Shown one piece after another: positions 1 through 13,029 of a DNA stretch of 64,000 bases. Position numbers and translations under genes: made by a program. The stretch lies in assembly GCF_018873765.1 (NCBI RefSeq), contig NC_057919.1:67202984-67266983 (forward strand), written 5' to 3'. Source of the DNA: Telopea speciosissima (taxonomy: Eukaryota; Streptophyta; Magnoliopsida; Proteales; Proteaceae). The notes under the pieces were generated by a model, which did no database searches, was not told where the DNA came from, and was given only the letters and a program-made list of their open reading frames with translations. Positions within the stretch are counted from its first letter, which is position 1, and each line of letters starts with the position of its first letter.

Positions 1-1729
1 CCTTATACTATGTTTTTGCTTTTGTACTTGGATATAGTAATTGGTACGCCTGAACTCTATCTTTTCAATTTTCAGGGTTTCAACACTAACTCTCAAGGCC
101 TCTTAGTATCGGATGCTTAAACTATTGATATTAAGGGAAAATTACCAAACCCAATAAGTACTTGGGATCACATTTCAATTTCTTTTTGATCTCCTTTTAT
201 GTCTTTTTTTGGTAAGCTGATCTCCTTTTATGTCACATGGAAGGTTCTTTCCAACTTTCTAAACCTCAGTGCAATAAGCATCAGAATCAAGAATGACAAT
301 GGAAATATGCTGTAAAGCTTTGAAACAACAGTACAGCAGCATGGATGAAGCTGACTATCAACCCTTCAGAACGGAACAATTAAACATGCCTCACTGCCCA
401 AATAATACCCAAATTTCTAAGGACTAACCAACGATCCACTTTCTAGGTAGTAAAGTCCATGGGTTGATATGAGTCATATGACAGACCTTGGTTCAAAAGC
501 TGTCTTAACCGACGCCTTGTTGGTGTCGCCTTGGTTTTTTTCCTCCTCCAATGCCTAGGATCGCCTAGACGCCGTGACAACTATGGTCTTAGCCATCTAA
601 GAACTAACCCCTTACCTACTTGCCTAACATAACAATCCAACCTTATTTGAAGACCAAAAACAGTCAGATCCTATGACAACTCAAGTTTGAGGTTTGCTAC
701 TTTGCTCTTAGAAGAATTCAGCGGCATAAAGATGGGAGGTGATCTATCTTACACCCCCACCCCATTTAATAGCTTGATTATTTAATATTCATAACTCCAC
801 CAAGGAACTCTAAAACTAAAGTTTATTTGGGAACTCAACTCCAGGTTATAAGTGACAGGAATTAGAGTGTTTCAACTACTAATGACTAGTCTTTCTATGT
901 ATTAGTAATCAGATTGCATATAAGTTTTGCTTTATGAACTGAATTATTCACAAGTGAATCTATCCCATACTGAATCTAGAATTTGACCACATCTGTTCCT
1001 TGCACAATGGTAGTTTGGACATGGCATAGTCACTTCTTGAAATGTTTGTTATACATTGCCACCTTCACAGTGCATATGATTGCTCTCACTATTCCATCCA
1101 GTTCATTTAGGACTCCAAGTTTACTGGATTATATTGTGGATATGATTATCAGATGGATTCAATTAATGCTGGAAAGGTCAGTGGACCACTAAATGCTTTT
1201 ATGTCCGATCAAATTTGATGAACTGGCATTTTGTGTATCGTGCGACTTTAATATTGCTTGAATACATCATACTTTGCTTGAGTTGCCAGTGCTCTTATTC
1301 ACTAATTTATTCAAGTTTGAAATTGAATAGGAAAATGCTTACATTCCTTGTTGCTACTACTAGTTACTGGGATTTTGAGTGTCAAACCATGAAGAAATTA
1401 TATTTGTGAATTCATGCAGTTCCTTTTATGTTTCTTTCTCATTTTTTTGTCATTGATCTGTCTCTGTTTGACTCTCTACAGTTTTACATTCCTTTTGATT
1501 ATTACATGCAATTTAAGTCGGTTTTGGTCATCTTTCATCTTCCTAATCTTTTCCATACCAAAGTGTGTTGGTTTCTCATTTCATATTTGCAATTTTCTTT
1601 TAGTCTTCATCAAAGTTTTTATTTACCTTTGAGTATTCCTATTTATCTTTCACCACTAAATCTGTAACTTTGCCCCTCATGTTACTGTAATTTTTCACCA
1701 AGTGAGGCTAACAATTATTGGTTACACAG
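1..1729 (+). other. Upstream intron sequence of the dihydrolipoamide dehydrogenase gene
   Basis: No coding exon of the enzyme could be recognised before position 1730, although the family has a conserved NAD-domain segment just upstream of the first exon seen here. The stretch is AT-rich with only short chance ORFs, so it is best read as intron, with the preceding exon lying before the window. A pyrimidine-rich run around 1414-1640 is the only compositional feature. Confidence 0.6.
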
Positions 1730-4700
1730 GTTACTTTTATTGAAGCACTGGATCAGCTAATGCCTGGCTTTGATCCTGAGATTGGAAAGTTAGCCCAGAG
1801 AGTTCTCATAAATCCTCGTAAAATTGATTACCATACTGGTGTATTTGCAACCAAGGTGCTTTGTCATTGAAAATTAATTTTTTCATCTTCTTTAGTAGGT
1901 CATAAGGTAATATCTTTGACATTTTCTCCAGATCACTCCAGCAAAGGATGGAAAACCTGTCACTATTGAGCTTATTGATGCAAAGACAAAGGAGCCAAAA
2001 GATACTCTGGAGGTAATTTTTCATCTCACATTTGCACGTATTGCATTCAGATTGTTGGAGCTGCATGGTTGCAGTAGCCAAACAGTTGAATAAACCAGAG
2101 GCATGTGTGCTGCTTGAGAGGCACAAAAGTATAAGTCAGCACGTAGATTTATGTTTAAATCAATTGTTAGAGAAAAATGTAGATTAATAAATGTCCATAT
2201 TTTAAAGGACCATTTGAATGGACGGTTGGACAGCAGTTGAACTATTTGGACCATTGCCCGGGAAGGGAAGATGTTCTGTACTAATCATCTGCCGGCAAGG
2301 TTCCCAAGAACCATTTATATGTCTGTAGACTGTTCCATTTCTACAGTCAAGACAGTTTCAACCGTTCAGACCAACAAGCTGCCTCATGTCATTTTCAATG
2401 AAAGGTGAAGTACAGGAGACTCGAACCCTGATCTTTAGGCACATCAGTTAAACATAACATTTTGCCACAATTGCTCCTTAAGTTGTGGCAAAACTTAATA
2501 ATTTTTGTCTAGTCTATTTAGTCACATCAGAAAACAACCAAATAAAGGAATTTGAATTTAGGTCCCACAGCATCCTGGAACTTAAAACACTCAGAGTGCC
2601 ACCACCACTCAGATAGTCAGATCATTACTGCTGAAGTTTGGGCAATGCTTAAACTCGGGCAGGATCTTTTGGACTGTCTACCTGACAGTCAGACTGCTAG
2701 ACTGTCAAGCAAAAAGGAAAAGATGTTAAATATGGTCTGCTCTTAAAAGTTGTTTGATGCATCCAGAGAAGAGAAACCTGCTAGCAAAGGTTCAAGATTA
2801 CTCCTTTGTGCAACTTCACCATTGATTCCTCCATCATTGTGACTTGTAACAGGGAGACATTGTGCCTCTTCCATTTTTAAGCATTATGATGCGACTAGGC
2901 TGACTAGCTTATCTTTCTGTCTTTAGTTCTTCGTCAATTTGTTTTATATCCAGTCCAGATCTAGTATGATTTATACAAACTTATGAACTACTTGAACAGA
3001 ACTTTACAGTTTCAACTTGTTCCTTTCATGAAATAAGTGGAATAAGCAAATCATTCAGCATGTTTTGCTTGTGTATCACATTCTGAGATTGTATGGTGTG
3101 CTAATTTAATTTATGAATAAAAAGACAGATGCTGTCTAACTCATAATGTTCAACAGGAGTTTTGATGTTAACATAGTCTTAGTTTTAGTTACTCAATCTG
3201 GTGGATTTATCTCCTGCGTAGTCCATACTTACATTGAAAAATAACCCATTCTTATAAGCAAATAACAAGGCCATAGATATTGTACCCTTATGGACCTGAA
3301 AAACTGATTAATGGTAACCATTTCCTTAGCTTGGCAAACCTTGCCATGTCCTCAAGGAATATGGAATTTTTTTCTCTTTTTCTGAGACTATTAGACGTGA
3401 AGTTTGTTGAAGAGTTGGGAATGTTCAAGTATTAAAATTTGTCGTGTGGTAGAATTGGATAGACCTGGGCACGAGGACGCCAGATCCCTCTCTCTGGTCA
3501 AGTTTCAGACCCAAATGAGCAAAAGGAAGTGGCTCAAAACTCAGTCATAAGTTTCATAATTAAACTGTCATCTTGTCATAACAGGAACTAGTGGCATTTT
3601 TGTAATTTTCTTTTAACTTTGTACCAACTTTTCAGCACTTCCCTACGTGTTAGGTTTTTAGGGGCTGAAACTCAACAAGTGAGATAGGTGTGATGTCCAG
3701 CTATGACATGCCTGTCTAGTGTTTAGTGGGTGTGAATTCAGAAAGGAAAGATGAAACTTTCCATATGTTAACATATATGATTATAAATTGCTGGTTAGGC
3801 ACAAATCCATGCAGGATAGCTAAAACTTAGAAATGAATTGTTGCATTGCTTTGTCCATGAGGTGTTTGCCTTGCTCCGGCAGTTAGGCTTTTCAATAAGT
3901 ATCATTTCCTTGCTGTTGGCATGTGGTGTCCACTACTTGCATAAGTGGACACAATTATTTCAACATCCCTAATCTAAGATGTCACTCATTTCTCCTGAAA
4001 GGGGGGGGGGGATCCTATTGTAGGATGCTGCCATTCTCAACAACTCTGACCTACGGGTATCCCTGCAGGTGGATGCTGCACTTATAGCAACTGGAAGGGC
4101 TCCATTCACGAAAGGACTTGGCTTGGAGAACGTAAGTGTGTTAATATTGTTGTGTATTAGAAAATGCTAAAGAAGATCCCTTTGCAAATATAAAACTGAA
4201 TTGGTTTAAAATATTGACTGCAGATTAATGTAGAAACACAACGTGGTTTTGTTCCTGTTGATGAGCGCATGAGAGTAATTGACAAGAATGGCAATCTGGT
4301 CTGAAACGAGGTTCCTTTGTTAACAACTTTCTGTTCATATACTGCATATCATACCTAACAAGAGGTTGTTTCATTAGGTTCCACATGTATACTGCATTGG
4401 TGATTCAAATGGGAAATTGATGCTTGCTCATGCCGCAAGCGCACAAGGGATATCTGGTAAAAACCTTTTTGTTTTCTGCTTCCTCTGACTCGTAAGATAT
4501 TTTACTATTCACTTATCAATTCACATATTAAATTACTTTTTGATACAGTTGTTGAACAAGTGTGTGGGAAGGATCATGTGCTAAACCATTTGAGCATCCC
4601 AGCAGCCTGCTTCACTCATCCTGAAATTAGTATGGTTGGCTTTACAGAGGTAGGCTTACTCAACGATGGGTTGTTATGCACTGTCTAAATATTTGGTTTC

Positions 4701-7354
4701 TCTCTTCATGGCATGAAAGATATCTGTGTTTACTTGTCATGGATATAGAACTTACTAGGCCTTATCCCACGCCTAGTGGTCAGCCCATGCTTAGTAAGGG
4801 TTTGGCTAAATTTTTTCAACACTGGTGGCCAATCTGATGTCTATTACCCTCCTTTATCGGATAATAGAGAAGTACATCTCAGAAGTAATAGAGATGCAAT
4901 GATTGGTAGTTTATGTACCGTGAAAGCACAATGTGTTGTTGGTGCATAACATCTGTATGCACAGTTTGCCAGTCCAAAAAATGTCCAATCATCGTAAGCT
5001 TGAATCTGGAATTTCTCATTTTCCATCAAATATATGTCGTGTTCAGTTCAACTGCTGTATTACTACTTGGCATCTGATGATATGACTTACAAAAAGACAT
5101 ATGTCTCTGCATCGAAGACAATCAAAGGCTATACACAGTAACCACAAACTTGAGCTTGCATGAACAGAAATTTATGGTTGTCAATAGAGAGAAAATTTTC
5201 AAGTTTCAACTATTAATCGTTAAAAGAAAAGGAATAAGTGAATGTATCCCAACATCGATCATATGGTACTGTCACATTATTTATCGTTATGGGAGTGAAT
5301 CTTACCTATTTGCTGACTTGTGCAGTACTGGATAATATTGGATATTTATTGAGTTAATAAAGTACAAGAATTAGAGAATCTGTGCTGTAACTCGATTTCA
5401 TACTTGTGTGTGGCAAGCATAACCCTGGAATTGCAGGCTCGGTCCAGGTTCATTCCCAGCTAACTGGATGGTTCTCTTCAAATCAAAGCATAGAGTAAAG
5501 AAAAACCTTTGAATTCTGTAGTGACTTTATCAAGAATTCCAACCAATTGAGTATGGTTGAAACATTCCCCATGGATGTTCTCTTTAGAAATTCCAAATTT
5601 TTCGTAAGAATTCCTTTTCTAATAATCTGTTGGCTGGTTTCCTGTAAGCTTGCCAAGAACAATATTTTTTTGAAGAGAAATGCTAAAAGCAACACATGTC
5701 AGAAGAAAAACTTAACATGCAAATAGGAAGATCAGGAACATCTGAAGGCTTCTTTCAGTTTTCAATGGGAACATTGTAATATTATATTGGTGAAGTCGCC
5801 TGATAGTATATCTATGAAGTCACATAATATTATATTGGAAGAATGCAAAGCATTTATAACTCCACTGATATTCAAATGTTGTACATTCTCTCTTGACCAA
5901 TTCTTCCTTCTGCATACTCTTTAAGCCCTAAAAATTCCAGACCATTTGAACAAGACCAGCTGAAGACTGCAAGCTTAACAGATCTGTTGAATATCTTTCT
6001 TTTCCCCCCATCCTCTTCTTTCAAAGTTCAATTTGTTATGGGATCTTTTGGAGCCTTTCTTTTGGTTCTCCAGATTTGAATGTAAAAAATTCTAAACTCA
6101 TGCAGCCTCAAGCGAGGGAGAAAGGTGAAAAGGAAGGATTTGAAGTAAGTGTTGCCAAGACAAGCTTTAAGGCTAACACAAAGGCCCTAGCAGAAAATGA
6201 AAGAGAGGGGATGGCTAAGGTAATTTTATTTATTTTTGTAAACAAAATTTTTTTTTTTTCTCGTATTTATTATTGAAGATTTTTTCACCATATTCTAAAT
6301 TCTCTCTACATCTTCGAACAGTTGATATACAGGCCTGACAATGGAGAGATTTTGGGAGTTCATATTTTTGGGTTGCATGCCGCAGACCTCATCCATGAAG
6401 CCTCCAATGCAATAGCATTGGGCACACGCATTCAGGTAATTTTTATGCCTTAGAATGACCAAAATAGAATACATTGCACTGAAGGTTTTGCAAAGCTTTC
6501 ATATTGAATTATCTTTATGCCACTAGAGTTTTGTGAAGCCTTCATATTGAATTATCTTTATGTCTTCATATTGAGCTGTTACTTGAGCCTTGTACCTTTT
6601 GAACCTGTTTTCCAGCATAAAATGTTTTCCAACTTAGAGAATAATGGATGATAAGTTTTCTGTTCCGATTCCTTAGCCTTCTATAGCTATAGATTTTTGG
6701 TCTCCTATGCAACCTGAAACATTGCCTTGATGTTATTAATGTACCATTTGTTATGTTTGGCATATGTGGCACTTTGTAGGACATAAAGTTTGCTGTTCAT
6801 GCACATCCAACCTTGTCAGAAGTGCTTGATGAGCTCTTTAAATCAGCTAAGGTATGTATCTGTTTCCTTCTGTTAACAGCAGCACATGAATGCACTTCAC
6901 ATTTCATTTATCTCTTGGTAAGTCTCAAACTGGAATAAATGTTAATATACATATTAAGAATCATCTGATTTAGCGGGGTAAATCTCTAGTATTGTTTTTA
7001 TGGCGGTCCCCAACCACTCAGTATGAGGCTAAGTAGACATGCAGGTGGCCTGGAAGGTGTCCTTTCCTCCTTCCTTGAGGCCTGCTCTTTAGTTTCCAGC
7101 AAACTCAACATTGTCTACTTTCAGTGAGAACTTCTATGTTCCGCATCTAGTGTGACTCGACATGATCTACTTTCGGACAAATAATTTGCTTCTAAATTCC
7201 TTACCCACTTATAATTGGCTATTAGATTATCTAGATTGATAATGAAATTTTTTTTTCTTTTTTCGTTTGCTTTTGATCCTTTTCTCCATTTTCCATTTTT
7301 CTGGGGCAGGTCTCTAGTGTTTCTAGTCCAGTCAAAGAACCAGTTGCAGTCTAA
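1730..7354 (+). CDS. LPD1: Dihydrolipoamide dehydrogenase (E3), plastid-type, C-terminal ten exons
   Basis: This is the FAD flavoprotein that reoxidises dihydrolipoamide in 2-oxoacid dehydrogenase complexes; the plastid form serves plastid pyruvate dehydrogenase and so supplies acetyl-CoA for fatty acids. Ten exons with GT-AG borders join in frame: 1730-1855, 1932-2012, 4069-4131, 4224-4298, 4378-4456, 4549-4649, 6106-6219, 6322-6435, 6780-6851 and 7310-7354 (TAA). They encode about 289 C-terminal residues of a protein that is usually about 570 aa. Visible motifs are [13 protein letters not shown] at the end of the NAD domain, [16 protein letters not shown] in the FAD-binding region, [13 protein letters not shown], and [12 protein letters not shown], which holds the catalytic His-Glu pair in the dimer interface. 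The wording matches plastid rather than mitochondrial LPD as I recall them. The transit peptide, redox disulfide and N-terminal FAD fold lie upstream of the window. No frame break is seen. Confidence 0.93.
2013..4068 (+). other. 2.1-kb intron of the LPD gene
   Basis: This intron lies between the exons ending at 2012 and starting at 4069. It is far longer than most others in the gene, which suggests old insertions, but I could not define terminal repeats or target duplications. Around 2400-2430 the minus strand reads like the T-arm (B-box) of a tRNA (GGGTTCGAGTC), possibly a decayed tRNA-derived SINE. A run of ten G is at about 4000. Confidence 0.5.
4650..6105 (+). other. 1.5-kb intron of the LPD gene
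   Basis: This intron lies between the exon ending [13 protein letters not shown] and the exon starting [12 protein letters not shown]. It is AT-rich and I recognise no gene, RNA or transposon end in it. Confidence 0.6.
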
Positions 7355-8195
7355 CCTTCTCCACAATCGGTTAAAGTTTGAAGAGGATTTTGATTGTGTT
7401 ACCTGTTAGGTTGTCTCTGTAAGCTGTACATCTCATAATAGATCAGCCCAACCGCCACACAATGGAATGCCTTGCACCTCTGTTCGGGAGAAGAATCTGG
7501 CCCCAATTTTGCGGAGTTTGTCATTTGTATTTGAGTACCTCTCTGGACTGATTAATTGGTTATGCAGTTTTGTAATCAAACTCTTACATTGAGGCACACA
7601 GTATAAGTGAGTCCATTCTGTTAGTAATTAATGTCAAAAAATATTAGCCGCTTTTCTTTTCATATTGCAGAGGAAAATTACGTCTAATGTTAATATTACG
7701 ACTTTAGTTGTTTTAATTACTGAGGTTTATGAGTTTCAATGGACTTTGAGCTTGACTTGTTCGAAAAAAGAATGAATTGAATGCAAAGCCTTTAATGTAG
7801 GAATTTGGCATCCGTGGATGAGTGATCCGCCTTTGAATCATCGGCTAAATCTGCCGGATCGGAATGGCTTAAGTAGAACTAGTCCGGTGCGGCTCCTATC
7901 TCTAAAGGGCTGTTTATTTTCTTCAAATGTTTATATTATGACTTAAGTTGTTTTAATTACTGAGGGTTATGAGTTTCAATGGACTTCCCTATCGATAAAT
8001 TGTTCCAAACCACTCAGTCAGAGTTGTGGCATCCATGTATGCTAACTTGAGATCACTGCCCTGCTAGACAATCATGCTAAAAGAACTATTGGTTATAAAT
8101 TGCTCTGTTTCTATTAGTAGTTTTGATGGAATATTATGAATTACACATGGGAGTGCATGCCCTATATTACTTTGGCCAACACTGCATTGTCCCCA
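7355..8195 (+). repeat. LPD 3' UTR/downstream with an imperfect direct repeat
   Basis: Sequence after the LPD stop holds two similar stretches, 7689-7752 and 7928-7990, both containing a TTGTTTTAATTACTGAG core and then TATGAGTTTCAATGGACTT. They are separated by about 175 bp of unrelated sequence. They may be a duplicated 3' flank or the two ends of a decayed insertion. No gene is seen. Confidence 0.5.
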
Positions 8196-8198
8196 GTA

Positions 8199-8222
8199 TC
8201 TCTCTCTCTCTCTCTCTCTCTC
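8199..8222. repeat. (TC)n microsatellite
   Basis: A run of about 12 perfect TC dinucleotides. Confidence 0.95.
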
Positions 8223-8689
8223 ATGTTCTCTGCAACCCTTCACTGCGACCTGAAACCCTCTTCTCTCCCTGTGGCGCTTGTCTATTTCCCTCTACCATGC
8301 GCCTTTGATCATCAGTGAAGGCGGAGTTGGTAGAATTTGGTGTACCAGTTGCCGTCCTCGTACGTTTAACAGCTGATGTGTGGTATGTCTCTCACCGGAA
8401 ACCTCCACTTCCAATTCCCTTTCTTATTCTCTCGTTTTTTTTGGTACTCTTTCTTTCAATTTTAATTTATATTCATTGTTTATTATTCAAATCTTTCATA
8501 TCTTCAAAATATTTTTGATCGAATTTCCCTCCAACCACGATGAATGGGATCGGCATGAGAAGTGGAATAAGTATCGAGAGGATATTTTGGAACATACCAA
8601 AACCCTAGGATGGTGGGTGAACCATCCTCTATTGATAGAAGAAAACTTTTTCCTTTCTTTTTTCTTCTTCTTGAACTTGACCTTCTCTG

Positions 8690-9060
8690 CAACTCACACC
8701 CTCTCCACCACCCCGCCCCATCCCATCTGCAACCCCGCCCCACCACCACCCTTTCCTCCCTCCCCCGTCCCTGCCCTTTCTCTTCCCGTCCAACCCTGCC
8801 CACCCTCCCCTTTGTTCCTCCTATAACCCCACCCCACGCCTTCCTTACCTGCCCTCCCCTGCAGACACATACCAGCTGTAACCCTCCCCTGTTCCCGTTG
8901 AAGCATCCCCATTTTTGTCTTAAACAAGCCAAAACTATTCACTCGGCCTCGCCTTGACATTCGAACCACACATCCCAACCCTGCACCATCCTCTCTCTCC
9001 CCTACAACCCCGACCCACCATGATCCCCTTCCCCTGCCCAACGGATTATGGGTCTGTCAC
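8690..9060. repeat. C-rich low-complexity tract
   Basis: Strongly C-rich on the + strand, with many CCACCCC and CCCTGC words. It yields overlapping proline-rich or glycine/arginine-rich ORFs on both strands, as expected from composition alone. A complementary G-rich tract at about 9480-9670 shares words such as GGCGGGGTTGCAG, so the two may be arms of a decayed inverted repeat. Confidence 0.55.
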
Positions 9061-11813
9061 CCTCTCTACGTAGAGGAGGTTCAATTTTTTTTTAAGGTTT
9101 TAAGAATTTAGAAAGCAGACCTTCCTATGGTTTAAGAATGACTTGATAACAGAGATTAGATCAGTTTGAACATGAGATGTATCAAACAAAATATGCCCTT
9201 GAATTGTTGCATACTTAATGATCATTGCAGTTTCTCCCATAAATCCAATGATTATTGAATGAGAGAAAATCAACCAAAACCTCTAAAAAAAAAAGAGGGG
9301 GATTAGGGAATCATAGTAAAGGTAATGAGAACACCTAAACCGCAGTCCAAAATTGAAACTTGTGTGTATGAACTCCGAAGTCTGGATTTGGAAGTCCCTA
9401 AAACCAACTGAAAAATCCAATGAAGAAAGTGAAGGTATAAATCAAGCGAAGATACAATGATGGATTGTTCAATGGAAGCAGGTCGCAGATAGAGGTTGAG
9501 TGCATGTGGCAAGGGTTGCACAGGCGACTGAGGGTGGGGCGGGGTTGCATAGGAGTTAGGGAGGAATAAGAGAGTAGGTGAGGGCAGGTTCAGCAGGGTT
9601 ACAGATGACAGATGGGGGTTGGGTGCAGCTGCAAGGCAGGGTGAGAATGTGTGACGGCGGGGTTGCAGATGGACGACAAAGTTCAATTGCTTTTGCAACG
9701 AAGAAAAATCCCACCTCATTATGTGATTAAAATAGAAAACAGTAGCAGTTTTGGACTCAAGACTATAAAACTCGAAAACAGAAACAGAATCAGTAGAGAA
9801 GATTCCATTCCAAACAGTATCTGTTTAGGATCTGAGAATCTAATCTATTTTATGATGAAACTTGAATCCGTTTAAGAATCAAGAATCAACCCATTAATCG
9901 GTCCAATTCAAGATGGATTATAAAGAAAACAACTACAAACCAGCGAATTCAGTCGATCTGATTCCATTCCAAAAGCAACAATTAGAAGCTGTCCACTTTA
10001 GGATCATTATCAGCCAATTCCAATCCACCGATTCAACGATCTCATTCCTGAATTTTAAAACCATGTCAATAATTGAAATGTCACACGTTCGTTATTAAGC
10101 AGCTGTCCTTCTAAGTACTGTATGGCTTTGAATGTCCCTTCCCTTTTGTTGCTAAGGTGAACCTGTTGACTTCGTTGAATGATAGAATCTCAAATCGTCT
10201 TCTACCGACCACAGTTCGCTAAATTAGATTCTTAACATAGTACAACTTATACGGTTTTATAAGCAGTTCCTTTGAAGTTGATTTAACACATGAAATTAAG
10301 AACCACTGAAGAAAGAATAGAGTCTAAAATCTGAACCAATATTCTAGGCATTAATATCATTAAAAAATTTATTCAAAGCATTAAGCATCTTTCCCACCCT
10401 GAAATTTCCACAAAAAAGAAAATGTTTCACCATAATGCGCCATAAAAGCAAGAGTCTTAATCAAAAACCAAACAAAAAACCTTTACGAAAAGCTCTTAAA
10501 CATCTCAGGCGTTATTGAACATGTAACAACTATAGCTCCAAGTAGTAATTTATAATTAAGCTCTTATGTATGCTGCTTCATCAGAAATTCCTTTCAAACT
10601 ACTCCAATTTCCTTTGGAGCAGATGACCATGGAACTAAAATCCTTTCAAGCACACATCAATTCAGCAGTTAAAAGGCTTAACACCAAGCAAAACATACTG
10701 ATGCTGACATTCATCAATGAATATATTCCATACAGCTCCACACAACCATCACCAACCTATCCCGAAAGCAGATTGCATACTAAAAGCTGTCACTTGCTGA
10801 ACTAGAATAAAAATGTTGAATCTGGACATATCTTAAATCAAAGGGCTGCCTGCAACTATGGTTAAAGCTCTGATGATTGAATACACTTCACCCACTTGAA
10901 AAAACAGAACTTATTTGTTGCTACCATAGCTTCGCACACCCTCCTGGAAGCCTTATCAGCAAACCACAAGGCATTGAAAATCCAACAGCCCCAATTCAGC
11001 TCAACATTAGAAGCTGAACTCTTTCCAATCACTCCAAAAAACGATGCATTCAGTCCATCTACCTAAGGATGGCTTGTTATACTTATATCCACCATGAACC
11101 CTAAACAGAATTTCTAAGACAATTCAGTAAATATCAAAATCCATCTAAACACCCATGACTAAAGATTTAGAAAATTTAGACATGAAATGAACAAAAACAA
11201 CTTCATCTACCATATTCAGTTATAACTGAAATGCTGCAACAAGTACATCATGACTTGCATAGAGAAGAAAATTTGATCCAACAACCCAGAATTGAAGGCT
11301 TCCTATGAAAACAAAGGCACTCAACACTTGCTACTACAAACAGGACCCCAGGGTATGCACATTTAGGAAACCATAGCAGAGCTGCATAATCTAGTGACCC
11401 AAACAGATCTATATTTTCCCTTAGGGGTGTAACAAATACTATTTTGCAAGCGAAGGCACTCCATCAAGAATGTCTCAACCTTCCACCAATGTCCATTTGC
11501 ACCCAGTTGATTAACATACATTCCAGCAGAGATCTTAAGTACAACTCTACCAATAAACATGTACCACAGCTACCATGAATGATTCCAGGGGTTCCAAAAA
11601 CACTGAATACTGAAAACCCATCTAAAATCCTAAATATAACCGCACGGCATAGGCACAAACTGTTTGATGGGCTGTCACCTAAGTATTTGTTGCCGAATAG
11701 TAGTATGATAAGGTCACTCGGAGATTACAATATGGTATACTGTACATCAGTAAACCCAGCAGCTACAAACTAAACCCAAGAGAAATTCGAGTCGACCTTT
11801 ATAGTTATAAACA
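9061..11813. other. Gene-free stretch
   Basis: Apart from the G-rich tract at 9480-9670, this AT-rich interval shows no gene, RNA or clear transposon end. ORFs here are short and not protein-like. Confidence 0.5.
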
Positions 11814-12203
11814 AACAAAATCTAATTTCATCATTTTGCTGGCATGTGTAAGGTAATCTGCAAAGCAATAAAACTGGACAGGCTTTATATTTTTCACAGA
11901 AAGGAATAGCTCTAATGTAATACTTCATAATCATATAGTTGAAACCATCAATCACCCCAAAGTTAACAAAAAGTATAATCGCTTCCTGCAAGCAGGAAAG
12001 TGTTCAATAACAAAATCTAGTTTCATCATTTGCTAAGGTAATCTGCAGTAGGGCAATAAAAATGGCCAGGCATATATCTTTCACAGTCAGGAATAGCTCT
12101 AATGTAATACTTCATACTCAAGTGCTCGAAGCCATTAATTACCCCAAAGTGTAACTAAAAGTATCATCACTTCCTGCAAGCAGGAAAGTATTCAACAACA
12201 AAC
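11814..12203. repeat. Two-copy tandem duplication, period about 195 bp
   Basis: Copy 1 is 11814-12008 and copy 2 is 12009-12203. Shared words in the same order include AACAAAATCTA, AAGGTAATCTGCA, GGAATAGCTCTAATGTAAT and CTTCCTGCAAGCAGGAAAGT. The copies have diverged by substitutions and small indels. The array lies just downstream of RPL29 and may include part of its 3' UTR or flank. Confidence 0.85.
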
Positions 12204-12318
12204 GAAGAACTATTGTAGTACCATAACATTTGTTCCAAAAATAATCCAGAAGAAAACAAAAATTCTAGTCTCCAGAAGCTAAGACTAAAAAACCGTCAGA
12301 ATCATAATGTTTCATTGT

Positions 12319-12625
12319 TTACTCTTCCTCCTCGTTCACAGATCCACCAGTATTATTGTGCTTCCTAGCGTACCTCTGGTTCCTTAAGAACTTGGGATCC
12401 ATCTGCACACGAAGCAACAATTAACAGAGAGAAAGAAAAATAATAGAATCATCAAAATACATATCCATTAAGATCCCAAAACACATTAAATAAATGTTTA
12501 AAACGAAGAAGCCTAAATCATACCCCTTTGGTGGATGTGTGTCTGTGCCTCTTGGGCTTCTTGATTCCATTCTTGTGAGCCTTGTGTGACTGGTTATGCG
12601 CAGTGTGGTTCTTCGACTTCGCCAT
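12319..12625 (-). CDS. RPL29: 60S ribosomal protein L29 (eL29)
   Basis: This is a small basic protein of the large cytosolic ribosomal subunit. It is encoded on the minus strand by two exons, 12625-12524 (34 codons, beginning [20 protein letters not shown]) and 12402-12319 (27 codons plus TAA, beginning [17 protein letters not shown]), joined in phase 0 with GT-AG borders. The 61-residue total is the usual plant length. The Lys/Arg/His-rich N-terminus and the invariant HTAHNQS and [11 protein letters not shown] motifs make the call secure, and the acidic EEEE tail replaces a variable C-terminus. An upstream intron in the 5' UTR is likely, because an acceptor (TTACAG) sits three bases before GAGATG and a donor (CTCAG|GTAC) lies near 12720. 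The gene looks intact. Confidence 0.96.
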
Positions 12626-12985
12626 CTCACTGTAACAGAAAAATCGAGATTGTAATCTTGCAACCAAAGAAATCACCAACGGAAATCGGGTTTACACAGA
12701 GATCGAGTTAGAGAGTACCTGAGAGGGAGATCTTCCCGTAGGACTGAATTAGGATTAGGGTTTTCTCCGAATGGCGAGAACGAGATAAAGACTAGTTTGG
12801 CTTACGAGATTTATGGAGCCGCTTTAAGCCCTATGTCTTACATTAGTTAAATGACAAATATACCCTTCTGTTTTCCATGGTCCAAACGTTCGAATTGGGC
12901 CGGGGGATGCTATTTTCCGGAACGGCCGAACTCGGATATGGCCATGCTCTTGTAGATTTATAATTGGGCCCAAACCGGCCCACAT
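12626..12985 (-). promoter_or_regulatory. RPL29 5' UTR and promoter with telo-box and site II elements
   Basis: Read on the minus strand, a telo-box-type AAAACCCTAAT sits near 12754-12764, next to the first (non-coding) exon. Further upstream are three TGGGCC/GGCCCA site II motifs, at 12896-12901, 12965-12972 (palindromic TGGGCCCA) and 12977-12982. In plants the telo-box plus site II combination is characteristic of ribosomal-protein and other growth-linked genes, where TCP-class factors bind site II. Confidence 0.75.
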
Positions 12986-13029
12986 GAATTCCAAGTTACT
13001 GCATTAGTGTCTGGTTCCTTGGGTCGGGT

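Noticed and set aside
2400-2430. tRNA B-box/T-arm-like sequence on the minus strand
   Set aside because: No A-box, anticodon arm or acceptor pairing could be found; at most a SINE relic.
8380-9041. Overlapping proline-, glycine- and arginine-rich ORFs on both strands
   Set aside because: They follow from the C-rich composition; no start context, domain or splice partner.
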